Below, piece after piece: positions 25,076 to 34,399 of a DNA stretch of 64,000 bases. The notes below the pieces were generated by a model. It worked only from the letters and a program-made list of their open reading frames with translations. It was not told the origin of the DNA and did not search any database. Position 1 is the first letter of the stretch; every line of letters begins with the position of its first letter. Made by a program: the position numbers and the translations under genes. Source of the DNA: G963668185 sp963668185 (lineage in GTDB: Bacteria; Chloroflexota; Dehalococcoidia; Lucifugimonadales; G963668185); contig OY764162.1 in the NCBI GenBank assembly GCA_963668185.1, positions 1,054,001-1,118,000 on the forward strand, read 5' to 3'.

Positions 25076-25696
25076 ATGCGCTCAGTCTCCGCGATACTCA
25101 GCGCGGCGGGCGCCTCCAGGCGGATGGGCAGGCCGAAGCCCCTGCTCCCATGGCTGGGCGTGACGCTCATCGAGCACCAGGCGCGCTGCCTCTTGGATGC
25201 CGGATGCGCCGAGGTGGTCGCGGTCCTGGGCCACCGCGCCGAGGAGATCGCGCCGTACGTTCACGGCCCGGCGGTACGCGTAGCAGTCAACCCCGAATAC
25301 GCGAAGGGCAAGACCACGTCCATCAAGGCGGGCCTGCGAGCCATCGACCCGGCGGCGGACGCGATCCTGTTCCTCGCCGTGGACCAGCCGCGAACGGCAG
25401 ATCTCATCGCCGCCGTAATCGAGTCCCACCGCAAGAGCGGAGCGCCGATAACGTCGCCGCGATTCGGAGGGCGCGGAGGCCATCCCTTGATCTTCGACGC
25501 TTCGCTCAAAGGAGAGCTCGAGGCGATCACGGAGGAAGGCCACGGCATCCAGGAGGTGTACCAACGCCACCGGGCCCAAGTGAACGAACTGCATCTTGAA
25601 GACCCGATCGTGCGGCTGGACCTCAACACGTCGGAGGCGTACGAGGCAGCTTTCGAGACGTATGGTAGTATCAGAAGCGATGACGATGGAGAGTAG
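25076..25696 (+). CDS. MobA-like NTP transferase (molybdenum cofactor cytidylyltransferase, MocA-like)
   Basis: 206 residues from ATG 25076. The nucleotidyltransferase signature SAILSAAGASRRMGRPKPLLPWLG leads, with NPEYAKGKTTSIKAGL and FLAVDQPRT (metal-binding acid) following and GGRGGHPLIFD later. These are the MocA rather than the MobA variants. It would attach CMP to molybdopterin to form MCD for xanthine-dehydrogenase-type enzymes, which fits its place 30 bases behind xdhC. Confidence 0.87.
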   Translation: MRSVSAILSAAGASRRMGRPKPLLPWLGVTLIEHQARCLLDAGCAEVVAVLGHRAEEIAPYVHGPAVRVAVNPEYAKGKTTSIKAGLRAIDPAADAILFLAVDQPRTADLIAAVIESHRKSGAPITSPRFGGRGGHPLIFDASLKGELEAITEEGHGIQEVYQRHRAQVNELHLEDPIVRLDLNTSEAYEAAFETYGSIRSDDDGE

Positions 25697-25700
25697 GCGG

Positions 25701-26234
25701 ATGAGTGATAGACTGGAGGGTACGGCTGTGTACTTCACCGAGACCCAGCGATTCAGACAGCTTGTCTGGCTGCGGCTGTTGGCGGCAGTCACCACGTTGC
25801 CCCTCATAGCGTTCTTTGGGGCCCTGCTTGTGGGACACTTCGCATTCAACAAGACGTGGGCCGGCATGTCCGACGGCGGCCTCCTCGGCGTCTCCGCCCT
25901 CGCCATCGGGCTTCCGTTGGCAGTGTGGGCGCTGATGTATTTCATCGGCCTGATAACGGAAGTCACGCCCGAGGGCGTTCGCGTCCGCTTCCACCCGGTC
26001 CACAGCCGCACCATCCCGTTCGGCGAAATCGAGTCGCAGGAAGCCGTCAAGTACAACCCGCTTTCCGAATACGGCGGCTGGGGCATCCGCTGGTCGAGGC
26101 GCAACGGCATGGCATACAACGTGAGCGGCAACCGCGGCGTGCGGCTCAAGCTCACCGACGGCAGGACCGTCCTCATCGGATCCGCCGACGCCGAGCGGCT
26201 GTCGACGTCGATCCGGGAACGGATGGGCGGCTGA
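25701..26234 (+). CDS. Two-TM membrane protein with PH-like C-terminal domain
   Basis: About 177 residues from ATG 25701 with GGAG nine bases upstream; the start falls just after the MocA-like stop. Residues 20-85 hold two hydrophobic segments (LRLLAAVTTLPLIAFFGALLVG and LLGVSALAIGLPLAVWALMYFIGLI). The soluble tail (TPEGVRVRFHPVHSRTIPFGEIESQEAV...GVRLKLTDGRTVLIGSADAERL) has the strand pattern of bacterial PH-like domains, close to DUF6141-type proteins. Function unknown. Confidence 0.6.
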   Translation: MSDRLEGTAVYFTETQRFRQLVWLRLLAAVTTLPLIAFFGALLVGHFAFNKTWAGMSDGGLLGVSALAIGLPLAVWALMYFIGLITEVTPEGVRVRFHPVHSRTIPFGEIESQEAVKYNPLSEYGGWGIRWSRRNGMAYNVSGNRGVRLKLTDGRTVLIGSADAERLSTSIRERMGG

Positions 26235-26244
26235 CTGCGGACGC

Positions 26245-28008
26245 TTACTGTGCCGGAGCCGGCCTCAACAGTTCTGTGAGTCTGCGCCGAATCCTCTCGC
26301 GGCGCTCTACGTAGAACTTCTCGAACCCAGCCAGACTTTCGGGGACGTGTCCGAGGAGACGCCTGTCGACGTACTCCCTGCGTGCCCCCTCGTCGTCTCC
26401 GAACTTGCTATGCAGCCACTCATGAGGCATCTTGCCTCCCTTGGCAGAGTTCTCTAAACCATCCAAAAGCTGCAGGTTGGCGATGCCGTTCGACATTTCA
26501 TCGAATAGGTCAAACTGCTCATCCGGCACGCCAGCCTTACGCATCGCCGCAGGTCCGAACGCGGCTCTTGGGAAGATGTGGTCCACGTGCAAATTGCCGT
26601 CCAGATGCGAGACGGGAAAGATGAGTGAAAGAAGGGGATAGACTCTGCGGTCTCTGAACCTCATATCAGCAAGGTCGTCGATTTCCTCTTTCGTAAACTC
26701 TAGGGATTTCCCAAGCTGCGACATTGCTTTCATCAACGCCTCTTCCGGGAATCCCGTGTCGTCGTTGCTCTCGATGGCGCGCTGTAGCCGCGTTAACAAT
26801 GCATCCTGGCCGCTGGCCCATACACCCTGCTTCATCAGACTCCGCCTTAGCCATCCAGCGACGCGACGCCTATCCTCCCCGTACCTAGGAAGGCTCAAGT
26901 AGCCTTCGCCAGGGTTTAGACAGTAGAGGTAGTGCGCGATGGGCAAGAGCGCGTTGTTCGAACTCAGATTGTCCCTGTTGAATCCAAACCTGCTGGCGAG
27001 TTGCGCGGTTAGGATGAGGGCGCGTTTGACGTCGTGCCAACTCCGTTCGAGCTTCAGCATGTTGGTCTGATCGAAGTTAGCTACTCTGAATCGGACGTTC
27101 AGATCGCATAGCATCATTCCAGCCTTGAGTACGAAGTCGAACGGGAAGTTGAAGCCTATGCCGATTCGGTTTAGTTCGTCGACAAGGCTGTGAATCTCCT
27201 TGCGAGCGTCAAGGCGCTGCCACTGGGCCACGGCAGTTGACAGGAGGAGGTCTGAGTAGGCAAGAGGCGTGCCGCCCCTGTTCATGCGAATGAAAATCTG
27301 GAGGACTTTCTCTATATCCTGCCCGCTCTCTTCGTAATAGTTCACCAAGGAGGTGTTGTGTATGACCGTTCGCAACCGATCCAGCTTTTCGTGGGCTTGG
27401 GGTTGGCGTTCGGCGTCTAGAACGTTGTCCATCACCCACTTCGATACGTCCCAAGCGCTTAACAACCTCATGATCTTGGCGGCATTGAACCAACATTCGT
27501 CTTTGGAGTTGCGGCGGTTTCGCTCATCAACCGTCAGAAACTCGAAGCGGAACTTCTCCCCTTCATCCTCTTCGGAATCGGCCAGCAGATCCAAGCAGAG
27601 ATGCTTAACGGGAAAAGCGTTCGGGTTGCTCCAATGCCAGTAAGGTATCTTGTTAGCCATTGACCCTTGCAGCCCGATATTGAGCGCGGTCAGGCGCTGC
27701 TGTCCGTCAAGGACGGCCGTTAGCGGCCTATTGATGAGCGTTGGATGCGGTGGGCAGTGCGCGTTGTCTCGTTCGTGGTACTCCCGCACGAAATCGAACC
27801 ATTTGAACTTGTGGCTGTTTTCCGGCTCGATCTCCCAGAACAGGAAGGTGCCGAACGGGTACCCCTGTAGGATGCTGTCGAAGAACTGGCATATCTGGCT
27901 TGGCCGCCACACGAACTCGCGCTGGATCGCTGGCAGCACAAGCTTGTTCTCATGGATTGCGTCCAGGACTTCGCGGATCGTGCCGTTGCTGCCATAGGTC
28001 TTGTACAT
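26245..28008 (-). CDS. GmrSD-like DUF262 plus HNH (DUF1524) protein, probable type IV restriction enzyme
   Basis: 587 residues from ATG 28006-28008. The N-terminal DUF262 domain has PAIQREFVWRPSQICQFFDSIL and the ParB/sulfiredoxin-like nucleotide motif DGQQRLTALN at 101-110. The C-terminal region has an HNH nuclease core HVDHIFPRAAF near 474, then NGIANLQLLDGLENSAKGGKMP with the conserved Asn and Lys. That fusion matches GmrSD/SspE/BrxU-type proteins, which restrict modified phage DNA in an NTP-dependent way. A VapBC pair lies directly upstream on the same strand. The region looks lower in GC than its surroundings, consistent with transfer. Target modification is unknown. Confidence 0.82.
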   Translation of the reverse strand: MYKTYGSNGTIREVLDAIHENKLVLPAIQREFVWRPSQICQFFDSILQGYPFGTFLFWEIEPENSHKFKWFDFVREYHERDNAHCPPHPTLINRPLTAVLDGQQRLTALNIGLQGSMANKIPYWHWSNPNAFPVKHLCLDLLADSEEDEGEKFRFEFLTVDERNRRNSKDECWFNAAKIMRLLSAWDVSKWVMDNVLDAERQPQAHEKLDRLRTVIHNTSLVNYYEESGQDIEKVLQIFIRMNRGGTPLAYSDLLLSTAVAQWQRLDARKEIHSLVDELNRIGIGFNFPFDFVLKAGMMLCDLNVRFRVANFDQTNMLKLERSWHDVKRALILTAQLASRFGFNRDNLSSNNALLPIAHYLYCLNPGEGYLSLPRYGEDRRRVAGWLRRSLMKQGVWASGQDALLTRLQRAIESNDDTGFPEEALMKAMSQLGKSLEFTKEEIDDLADMRFRDRRVYPLLSLIFPVSHLDGNLHVDHIFPRAAFGPAAMRKAGVPDEQFDLFDEMSNGIANLQLLDGLENSAKGGKMPHEWLHSKFGDDEGARREYVDRRLLGHVPESLAGFEKFYVERRERIRRRLTELLRPAPAQ

Positions 28009-28029
28009 TCCTGATCTACTCCCCCTTGC

Positions 28030-28461
28030 CTAGTTCCTCGATAGCGCCCTGAACGGGTTCTCTATAGTCAGCGATCTGATTTGCTGGCCGTGCTGGAGGT
28101 CTTCGCTGTAGAGGCGGACGCACCCGGACTGGAGGGCGCCGGCGACGATCATCGAGTCGTAGAAGCTGAAGCCGTACCTGGAATGCAGCGCCAGGCCTCG
28201 CTCGTACAACTCTCTGCTGGGCTGGACCGTCCACAGCGGCTCAAGGACGTTTGCCAGCAGGCTGCGGGCATCGTCGGCTGAAAAGCCCAGCCTTCGAGTC
28301 GCGACGTTGAGGGTCTCCTGCACTACCTGATAGCTGATGCAGCCGGCGCCTGTCGCGATACTGGTCCGGACCAGTTCCTCAGCCCGGTTTCGCTTCAATT
28401 CGTCAGTGTCGTCGAGCATGTACACGATAATGTTCGTGTCCAGGAAGTGCTCAGCGCTCAT
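28030..28461 (-). CDS. vapC: VapC-family PIN toxin
   Basis: 143 residues from ATG 28459-28461. The PIN fold shows the four acidic positions: FLDTNIIVYMLDD at the start, QVVQETLNV, YGFSFYDSMIVAGAL, and SEDLQHG. It is expected to be a site-specific endoribonuclease. Its start overlaps the antitoxin stop by 11 nt, the classical VapBC arrangement. The DUF262 nuclease gene begins 21 nt after its stop. Confidence 0.9.
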   Translation of the reverse strand: MSAEHFLDTNIIVYMLDDTDELKRNRAEELVRTSIATGAGCISYQVVQETLNVATRRLGFSADDARSLLANVLEPLWTVQPSRELYERGLALHSRYGFSFYDSMIVAGALQSGCVRLYSEDLQHGQQIRSLTIENPFRALSRN

Positions 28462-28672
28462 TCAGTTCGTCCCTGCTGAACTTGCGCCCTCCGGTACCGT
28501 ACTTGGCCTGAAGCTCCCGCACGGCGCTCATGGCGCGAACAGCGCGATACCGGCGGGCGTACGTCTCCAGCCAGCGGCGAAACTCGGCGTTCAGCGTTGT
28601 GTTTTCGGAAGCGGCGCGTTCACGCGCGGCGTCAATGACGTTCGCGTCTGCGCTGAGGGTAATGTTCCGCAC
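28451..28672 (-). CDS. vapB: VapB-type antitoxin
   Basis: 73 residues. The GTG start at 28670-28672 has a near-perfect AGGAGGTGA seven bases upstream. The N-terminus MRNITLSADANVIDAARERAASENTTLNAEFRRWLETYA is a ribbon-helix-helix domain; the C-terminal helix (VRELQAKYGTGGRKFSRDELNER) would bind and block VapC. It should autoregulate through the inverted repeat in its promoter. Confidence 0.88.
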   Translation of the reverse strand: MRNITLSADANVIDAARERAASENTTLNAEFRRWLETYARRYRAVRAMSAVRELQAKYGTGGRKFSRDELNER

Positions 28673-28722
28673 GTCTCACCTCCTAGCATGGCTTTGTGTT
28701 CCAAGCGGCATTCACACGGCGC

Positions 28723-28752
28723 ATATTACACTAGTACATATCCAGTGTGCAA
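28723..28752 (-). promoter_or_regulatory. vapBC promoter with overlapping operator
   Basis: On the minus strand, TTGCAC (28747-28752) and TAATAT (28723-28728) are 18 bp apart. An inverted repeat ACACT-N11-AGTGT (28728-28732 and 28744-28748) fills the spacer, suitably placed for repression by the RHH antitoxin. Confidence 0.65.
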
Positions 28753-28846
28753 GCAGCACGGTATCGTATGCAGTGCTTTTGAGACGCTACAGAAACAGCA
28801 CCTGTCTATCGAGCCACGCCGCAGGAGCGCGAAGGCTTCAGGCCCG

Positions 28847-30796
28847 CTATCCGGAGACCTCCACCCATTCCTCGACGGCCCGCTCCAACTCCTTCTGGGC
28901 ATCCTCGTACTCGCGGCCCAGGCGAGCGACCGCATCGACGTCACGGCGCTCGGAAGCTCTGGCCAGCTTCACTTCCAGCGACTTTACGCGTGCTTCGAGA
29001 TCGGAGACGTTGCGGTCAGCCTCTTCGCGCCGCCGCTCAGATTCGCGGGCCGCGGCCTTTCGCTTCCGATCCCTGGACCTTGACTGCGCCCTGGACGGCT
29101 CACGCCTCCGGGAAGTGGACCGCTTGGGCAGCGCCTGCTCCACCGTCCTGGGCGCTGCCGGCTCTTGTCGGGCGGCGAGGCCGGGCGACGGTCTGTTCAA
29201 GCTCGCCGCCCACTCTTCAAACGTTCCTTCGAACTCAACGAGCACGCCGTCCCCGACCAGCCAGAGGCGACCGGTAAGACGGGAGATGAACCGCCTGTCG
29301 TGCGATGCTACGAGCAGCGTTCCCTCGTACTCGTCCAGCACCTCCTCAAGCGCCTCCCGGCTTGGTATGTCAAGATGCGTGGTCGGCTCATCGAGCACTA
29401 GCGTGTTCGGCTCCGTGATAAGAAGCCTTGCCAGCGCCAGCCTGCTTCTCTCCCCCCCGCTGAGGGACCTGACAGGCTGGAAGACCTCATCATCGTGGAA
29501 CAGGAAGCGCGCGAGGTAGTTTCTCGCCGAGCCTATTCCGATGTTCTTGATATCGAGAAAGGCATCCATCACCGAGCGGTCATCGGGCAGATCGTCCAGC
29601 CCCTGTTGATGGTAGCCAACGTTGACGTTGTGCCCAACGCCGGCGCGGCCATGAAGAGGGGGATGCATCCCGATCAAAGTGCGAATCAGCGTGGTCTTGC
29701 CCGCGCCGTTCGCGCCGACAACGGCAGTTCGTGAGCCGCGTTCCAGCCGGACGTCCGGGACTTCCAGCAACGGCACCTCGCCATCTGCGGTATGAAAGCC
29801 GACCTGGAGGCCGCTTGTATGCAGGACCACCTGCCCTGTCCGCGTCACGCCTGCCGTCGAGAATGAAGCCGTCCTGCCCTGCACCGGCGCCTCGATGCGC
29901 TCCATCCTGGCGAGCTTCTTCTCTCGACCCCGCGCCTCTTTGGTGCGCTGCCCAGCCTTGTATCTCTGGATGAAGAACTCCTGCTTCTGGATGTACGCCT
30001 GCTGACGCTCGTACTCTGCAAGCTGCCGCGTGTTCTGTTCCTCCTTCTGGACGCGGTACGCGCTGTAGTTGCCCTTGAATCGCTGGAGACGGCCGCGGTC
30101 CAGTTCCCAAGTCTCACGGGCGACCTGATCGAGGAAGTAGCGGTCGTGCGACACAACGACGTACGCGATCGAGGATGCCGTCAAGAAGCCTTCCAGCCAG
30201 CCCAGACCGGGGAAGTCCAGGTAGTTGGTAGGCTCGTCCAGAATCAGAAGGTCAGGTTCGGACAGCAGTGCGCTCGCAAGCGCGGCCCGTGTTCTTTGGC
30301 CTCCGCTGGCGGCGGACACGGGTGTCGACAGGGCGTCCGGAGTCAGCCCAATGGCGGCGACAACCTTCTCCATGCCGCTCTGGTAGTCGTACCCTCCGAC
30401 GGCCTCGTACTTGGCGAGCAGTTCGGCGTACTGGCCTTCGGCCCTGCGACGGTCCCGCCCTGCGGTTTGCTGTATCTCCATGGCCGCGGCGGCCACCTGT
30501 TCTTCCAGTGCGGCTATCTCCGTGAAGGCCGTCATGACCTCGTCTCGAAGAGTGCCGGCCTGGCCCAGGGTCGGACGCTGGGGCACGAAGCCTATTCGCA
30601 ATCCCTGGGCGCGCACGACGATCCCCCCATCGGGGTCCCGGACGCCCGCCACCATCTCCATGAGCGAGGTCTTGCCGCTTCCGTTGGGCCCGACAACCCC
30701 GATGCGGGCGCGGGCGACCACTTCGAGAGCCACGTCCGAAAATATGTGAACGTCGCCGAAGGACAGGCCCAAGCCCGACGCGGAAAGCAACTGCAC
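28847..30796 (-). CDS. ABC-F family ATPase
   Basis: 649 residues from GTG 30794-30796. There are two ABC domains and no transmembrane segment. The first has Walker A GPNGSGKT, signature SAASGGQRTRAALA (Ala instead of the usual Leu) and Walker B LLILDEPTNYLD. The second has GANGAGKT, LSGGERSRLALA and LVLDEPTTHLD. The interdomain linker is charged and long, and a C-terminal coiled coil of about 110 residues ends the protein. ABC-F proteins act on the ribosome in translation regulation or antibiotic protection. It starts 8 nt after the S9 peptidase stop, so the two share a transcript. Confidence 0.92.
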   Translation of the reverse strand: MQLLSASGLGLSFGDVHIFSDVALEVVARARIGVVGPNGSGKTSLMEMVAGVRDPDGGIVVRAQGLRIGFVPQRPTLGQAGTLRDEVMTAFTEIAALEEQVAAAAMEIQQTAGRDRRRAEGQYAELLAKYEAVGGYDYQSGMEKVVAAIGLTPDALSTPVSAASGGQRTRAALASALLSEPDLLILDEPTNYLDFPGLGWLEGFLTASSIAYVVVSHDRYFLDQVARETWELDRGRLQRFKGNYSAYRVQKEEQNTRQLAEYERQQAYIQKQEFFIQRYKAGQRTKEARGREKKLARMERIEAPVQGRTASFSTAGVTRTGQVVLHTSGLQVGFHTADGEVPLLEVPDVRLERGSRTAVVGANGAGKTTLIRTLIGMHPPLHGRAGVGHNVNVGYHQQGLDDLPDDRSVMDAFLDIKNIGIGSARNYLARFLFHDDEVFQPVRSLSGGERSRLALARLLITEPNTLVLDEPTTHLDIPSREALEEVLDEYEGTLLVASHDRRFISRLTGRLWLVGDGVLVEFEGTFEEWAASLNRPSPGLAARQEPAAPRTVEQALPKRSTSRRREPSRAQSRSRDRKRKAAARESERRREEADRNVSDLEARVKSLEVKLARASERRDVDAVARLGREYEDAQKELERAVEEWVEVSG

Positions 30797-30804
30797 GGCG
30801 GATC

Positions 30805-32784
30805 CTACTGCTCGGGTTCCGTTGAAGAGGTCGGCTCGATGTGTTTATCGAACCAGTCCAGTACCCGCGCCAGATACTCACGGCGAAGCTTGGGATGGCC
30901 GCCCCGCAGGAATGAGTGGGCGGAGCCGGGGAACCTGACGAACTCGACCTTCTTGCCCAGCCGCTTGAGAGTTACGAAGTACTCCTCGCTCTGGCCGATC
31001 GGGCACCTGTGGTCGTCCTCACCGTGCAGGAGAAGCACGGGGGTCTGCACATCGGGGGCGTATGTAAGCGGGGACATCTCCAGGTACATGTCCAGGGCGT
31101 CCTTGCGCATTCCTCCCCACTGCACTTCCCCGAAGCTGATGCCGATGTCCGACGTGCCGTACATGCTGGAGAGGTTGATGCAGGGCGCTCCGGAGACGGC
31201 GGCCTTGAAACGGTGATCGTGCCCGATGATCCACGCCGTCATGAACCCGCCGTAGCTGTATCCGGTCACACCCATGCGGGACGCGTCGACGTATGGCAGG
31301 CCCGCCGCCTTGTCCACCGCGGCCATGATGTCGAGGTAGTCTTCGCCGCCCCAGTCACGGATCACGGCCTTCATGAAGCTCTCCCCGTAAGTGGAAGACC
31401 CCCTGGGGTTGACGGCAAGCACGACGTAGCCTGCCCCGGCCAGTACCTGCTGGACCGGGTTGAAGGCGTCGTAGAACACGCCGTGCGGCCCGCCGTGGAT
31501 ATCGAGGACCAGGGGGTACGACTGCGTTTCGTCGAAGCCCGGCGGCAGGAAGAGGCGGGACTCGATGTCCAGGCCGCCTCTTTCAAGCACGAACTTGGTC
31601 ATCTCGCCCGGCGGATGTTCAGCCAAGTACTCGTCGTTGACCCTGGTAAGCCTGACTGCCCCGTGGCCGGAGGTGAGATTCATCAGGTACAGGTCGCCCG
31701 GCGATGAGGGCGTAGATGCCACGACTGCCGCAGTGAGAGCCTCGGCGTCCAGGGAGAGGGAGGTCATCTGCCCACCGGCGTCCTGTACGGAGCGCTCTGC
31801 GCCGGAGTTGGCATGCAACTCGAAGATGCACGTCATTCCCTGGCGATCGGCCAGAAGCACAATCCTCCCGTCATCGGTCCACCTGATCTCAGGAGGTGTT
31901 CCCAGGCCCGGGAATCCGCCCACCGGAGACAGCGAGTCCCCGGTCAAATCAATGGGGTCACTATCCGGCTCAAGGACGTAAAGCCGCCCCTGCCAGTGGC
32001 CCATGTTGTCCGGGTCCCTGCTGCCCAGGGCCAGCAATCTGTTCGCGTCAGGCGCCCATGTAACCGACACGACGTTCAGCAGGCCGGCGGAACGCAGTTC
32101 GGGCTCGCCGCCATCAGCATCGACCACGTAGGCTTCGCTTGCGGCGCGAGTGTCGCGGTCGCCGAGGCGGCCGGACACGAAGGCCAACCGAGCGCCGTCC
32201 GGAGACCATCTGACAAAGCCATCGTCCCAATCGCCGTCGGTTACCTGGTTAGAGTCACCCGTCGCAACATCGACCACGAAGATGTGCCGATGCGCGTTGC
32301 CGCGCCATCCCAAAGTGTCGTACCTGTACCGGATGCGGTTAACTACGCGCGCCACAGGGTCTTTGGCCGGATCGTGGTCTTCAGGAAGGATATCGGGATC
32401 GACGTTGGAGACGTACGCGATCTTCGTCGAGTCCGGCGACCAGGCGTACTCGCTCACTCCGCCGCGCTCGGACGTGAGTTGCCATGCCTCGCCGCCGTCC
32501 GTTGGGATGATCCAGAGATTCCTGAGGCCCTCATCGTTCGAGCGGAGGAAGGCGAGGCTGCGGCCGTCGGGAGAGAAGCCGGGGGAGGCGTCTCCCGGGC
32601 CGGTGGTGTACTCCTCGGAGCTCCGATCCGGCAGCCGGATCAGCATGATTCGGGACTCGGCTTTCTGTGTCTCCGCATTCACCCGCGACCGAACGTACGC
32701 GAGCAGCCTGCCGTCTGAAGATAGCGACGGCTCAGCCACAGTCACGAGATCGTAGACTAGGGATGGGGTTATCGGTTTGACCAT
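30805..32784 (-). CDS. S9 family acylaminoacyl-peptidase-like protein
   Basis: 659 residues from ATG 32782-32784. Six or seven propeller repeats with SPDG motifs (FSPDGRSLAFLRS, WSPDSTKIAYVSN, WSPDGARLAFVSG) precede an alpha/beta hydrolase with nucleophile GYSYGG, acid in LLLHGEDDHRCP and His in GSAHSFLRGG, typical of the S9C acylaminoacyl peptidases. Cytoplasmic peptide turnover is likely. Length is normal for the family. It is the second S9 peptidase in the window and belongs to a different subgroup from the one at 6269. Confidence 0.92.
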   Translation of the reverse strand: MVKPITPSLVYDLVTVAEPSLSSDGRLLAYVRSRVNAETQKAESRIMLIRLPDRSSEEYTTGPGDASPGFSPDGRSLAFLRSNDEGLRNLWIIPTDGGEAWQLTSERGGVSEYAWSPDSTKIAYVSNVDPDILPEDHDPAKDPVARVVNRIRYRYDTLGWRGNAHRHIFVVDVATGDSNQVTDGDWDDGFVRWSPDGARLAFVSGRLGDRDTRAASEAYVVDADGGEPELRSAGLLNVVSVTWAPDANRLLALGSRDPDNMGHWQGRLYVLEPDSDPIDLTGDSLSPVGGFPGLGTPPEIRWTDDGRIVLLADRQGMTCIFELHANSGAERSVQDAGGQMTSLSLDAEALTAAVVASTPSSPGDLYLMNLTSGHGAVRLTRVNDEYLAEHPPGEMTKFVLERGGLDIESRLFLPPGFDETQSYPLVLDIHGGPHGVFYDAFNPVQQVLAGAGYVVLAVNPRGSSTYGESFMKAVIRDWGGEDYLDIMAAVDKAAGLPYVDASRMGVTGYSYGGFMTAWIIGHDHRFKAAVSGAPCINLSSMYGTSDIGISFGEVQWGGMRKDALDMYLEMSPLTYAPDVQTPVLLLHGEDDHRCPIGQSEEYFVTLKRLGKKVEFVRFPGSAHSFLRGGHPKLRREYLARVLDWFDKHIEPTSSTEPEQ

Positions 32785-32869
32785 AGCGAGCCACCTAGGT
32801 AATTAGCCATTAGCCGGATCTTACTCCATTCGTAAAGCTGACAGCATGCGACGTTGACCATGAGCGTTC

Positions 32870-34399
32870 TTAATTCTCAGGTATCTTGAGTTTCTCGAAA
32901 AGAGTATCGATCCAACTCGGAGGTTCTCCTGTCTCCTCAAGATATGATACAGCTTGAGAAACTAGCGGCTGCGGCATTTCATTGAATACTTGGGGGCTAG
33001 GAACTAACGCAGTGTTAACGTCGTTAGGCTCAAACTTATCCAGCCGGTCACCATATCTGCGCATCGATAGAGAAACTATATCCCGTCCCACCGAGCACGA
33101 CAAATACAGAAACAAGTGATCCAAGTATTCCAGGCCGAAGAAGTTCGGGACGAATCCATGGAAGCAGGTCAGGTTCAGCGCATCGGTTCTGTTCCGGACG
33201 ATCTTATATCCATTACGCGAGAACACGCCGAGAAGAAGCGGCGCGGGTTGCCTTCTCTCCATCTTGTACCAAGGATTCCGAGTCTTCGTCAGAAACCGAG
33301 CATCGTACCCCTTCCGTTCTCCATGGAGAATATACGCCGCCGCACTCTTGGAGTGTGTCGTATTTACATTGAACAACAGGACCGGAGCATCGTTTTTGAC
33401 TAAATCACTATAGTCGGTTCGAGTGAACACTGGTCGGCGGATTTGCGAGCTCCTCGTTATGCAATTCACCGTCTCGAAGTCACTGATGCCAAGTTGGCTA
33501 GCATGCGATGGCCGCAGAATGAAGAATTCATTGGCTCCGGTCGCTATTCCTCTCGTAAAGTAGCCATAGTATTGCAATGGAACTGTCTCATGAGTATCAA
33601 CGGCAAATCCGTTCGGCTGGAAGTACGGGAGCCACTTTCTTGTGGGATCCAGCTTCTCAATCGGAACCTTAGCAGCAGGTTCAACATCAAAGATCCTCTT
33701 TAGCGACTGGACAGAATCGACAGCATGGAAATCAACGTGGGTGTGCGTACGCGAGGCATCGTACAGAACTATCCCTATCGAGGTTATGGCATCGGGGAAG
33801 ACGTCTTTCTCACAGTCAAGCTTGATTATGGCAGCAAGATGGGCGCCTTCTACAAGATGGCTTTTAACAGCGGTTCCGTATCCGGCACTTAGAAACTCCA
33901 AGGGCATGATGTAAGCTAACCTGCCGGTTCCATCCAGTTCTGAAATTGACTTCAACAGGAATGCAGAAGCGGTGTTAGTGTATCCCGAAAGTTTGAATCC
34001 CAGATTTTTGAGGAATGCGTTGAAGACGGCATCTCTATTGAGGAACTTCTGAAAGCGCATGTACGGTGGATTACAGACGATGTTTGAGTGAGTGCGCCCC
34101 CATGTTAGTAGATAATCTTCATTACTGACTTCCGCCCCCAGATCCCCTGTCGACTCCATCCAATAACGCAATACTTCAAGATCTACGTCCGTTCCAGTGA
34201 ACTTAACATCAGATGCATCATCGATCGGCTCTAAGAAGGCGCCCAGCCCGAATGCTGGATCGAAAATCGCTTTTGCCTCTGATTCCAGAACCCACTGCAC
34301 CATGAAACGAGCCACATCTGGGGGAGTGAAATACTGGCCGTACTCCTTTCGGTGGGCCTCGCCTACTCTACGAAGGTATTCTGATTGCCTAATCAACAT
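32870..34399 (-). CDS. Type II N6-adenine DNA methyltransferase
   Basis: 509 residues from ATG 34397-34399. GQYFTP at 21-26, motif I FDPAFGLGAFL (around 46-56) and catalytic motif IV NPPYMRF at 110-116 define a gamma-class TaqI-like N6-adenine methylase; the remaining half should contain the target-recognition domain. It follows the putative endonuclease with an 11-nt overlap, so the two form an R-M operon with R first. Base composition is clearly AT-richer than the surrounding genes, a sign of horizontal acquisition. Specificity unknown; AccI (GTMKAC) is a possible analogue. Confidence 0.87.
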   Translation of the reverse strand: MLIRQSEYLRRVGEAHRKEYGQYFTPPDVARFMVQWVLESEAKAIFDPAFGLGAFLEPIDDASDVKFTGTDVDLEVLRYWMESTGDLGAEVSNEDYLLTWGRTHSNIVCNPPYMRFQKFLNRDAVFNAFLKNLGFKLSGYTNTASAFLLKSISELDGTGRLAYIMPLEFLSAGYGTAVKSHLVEGAHLAAIIKLDCEKDVFPDAITSIGIVLYDASRTHTHVDFHAVDSVQSLKRIFDVEPAAKVPIEKLDPTRKWLPYFQPNGFAVDTHETVPLQYYGYFTRGIATGANEFFILRPSHASQLGISDFETVNCITRSSQIRRPVFTRTDYSDLVKNDAPVLLFNVNTTHSKSAAAYILHGERKGYDARFLTKTRNPWYKMERRQPAPLLLGVFSRNGYKIVRNRTDALNLTCFHGFVPNFFGLEYLDHLFLYLSCSVGRDIVSLSMRRYGDRLDKFEPNDVNTALVPSPQVFNEMPQPLVSQAVSYLEETGEPPSWIDTLFEKLKIPEN

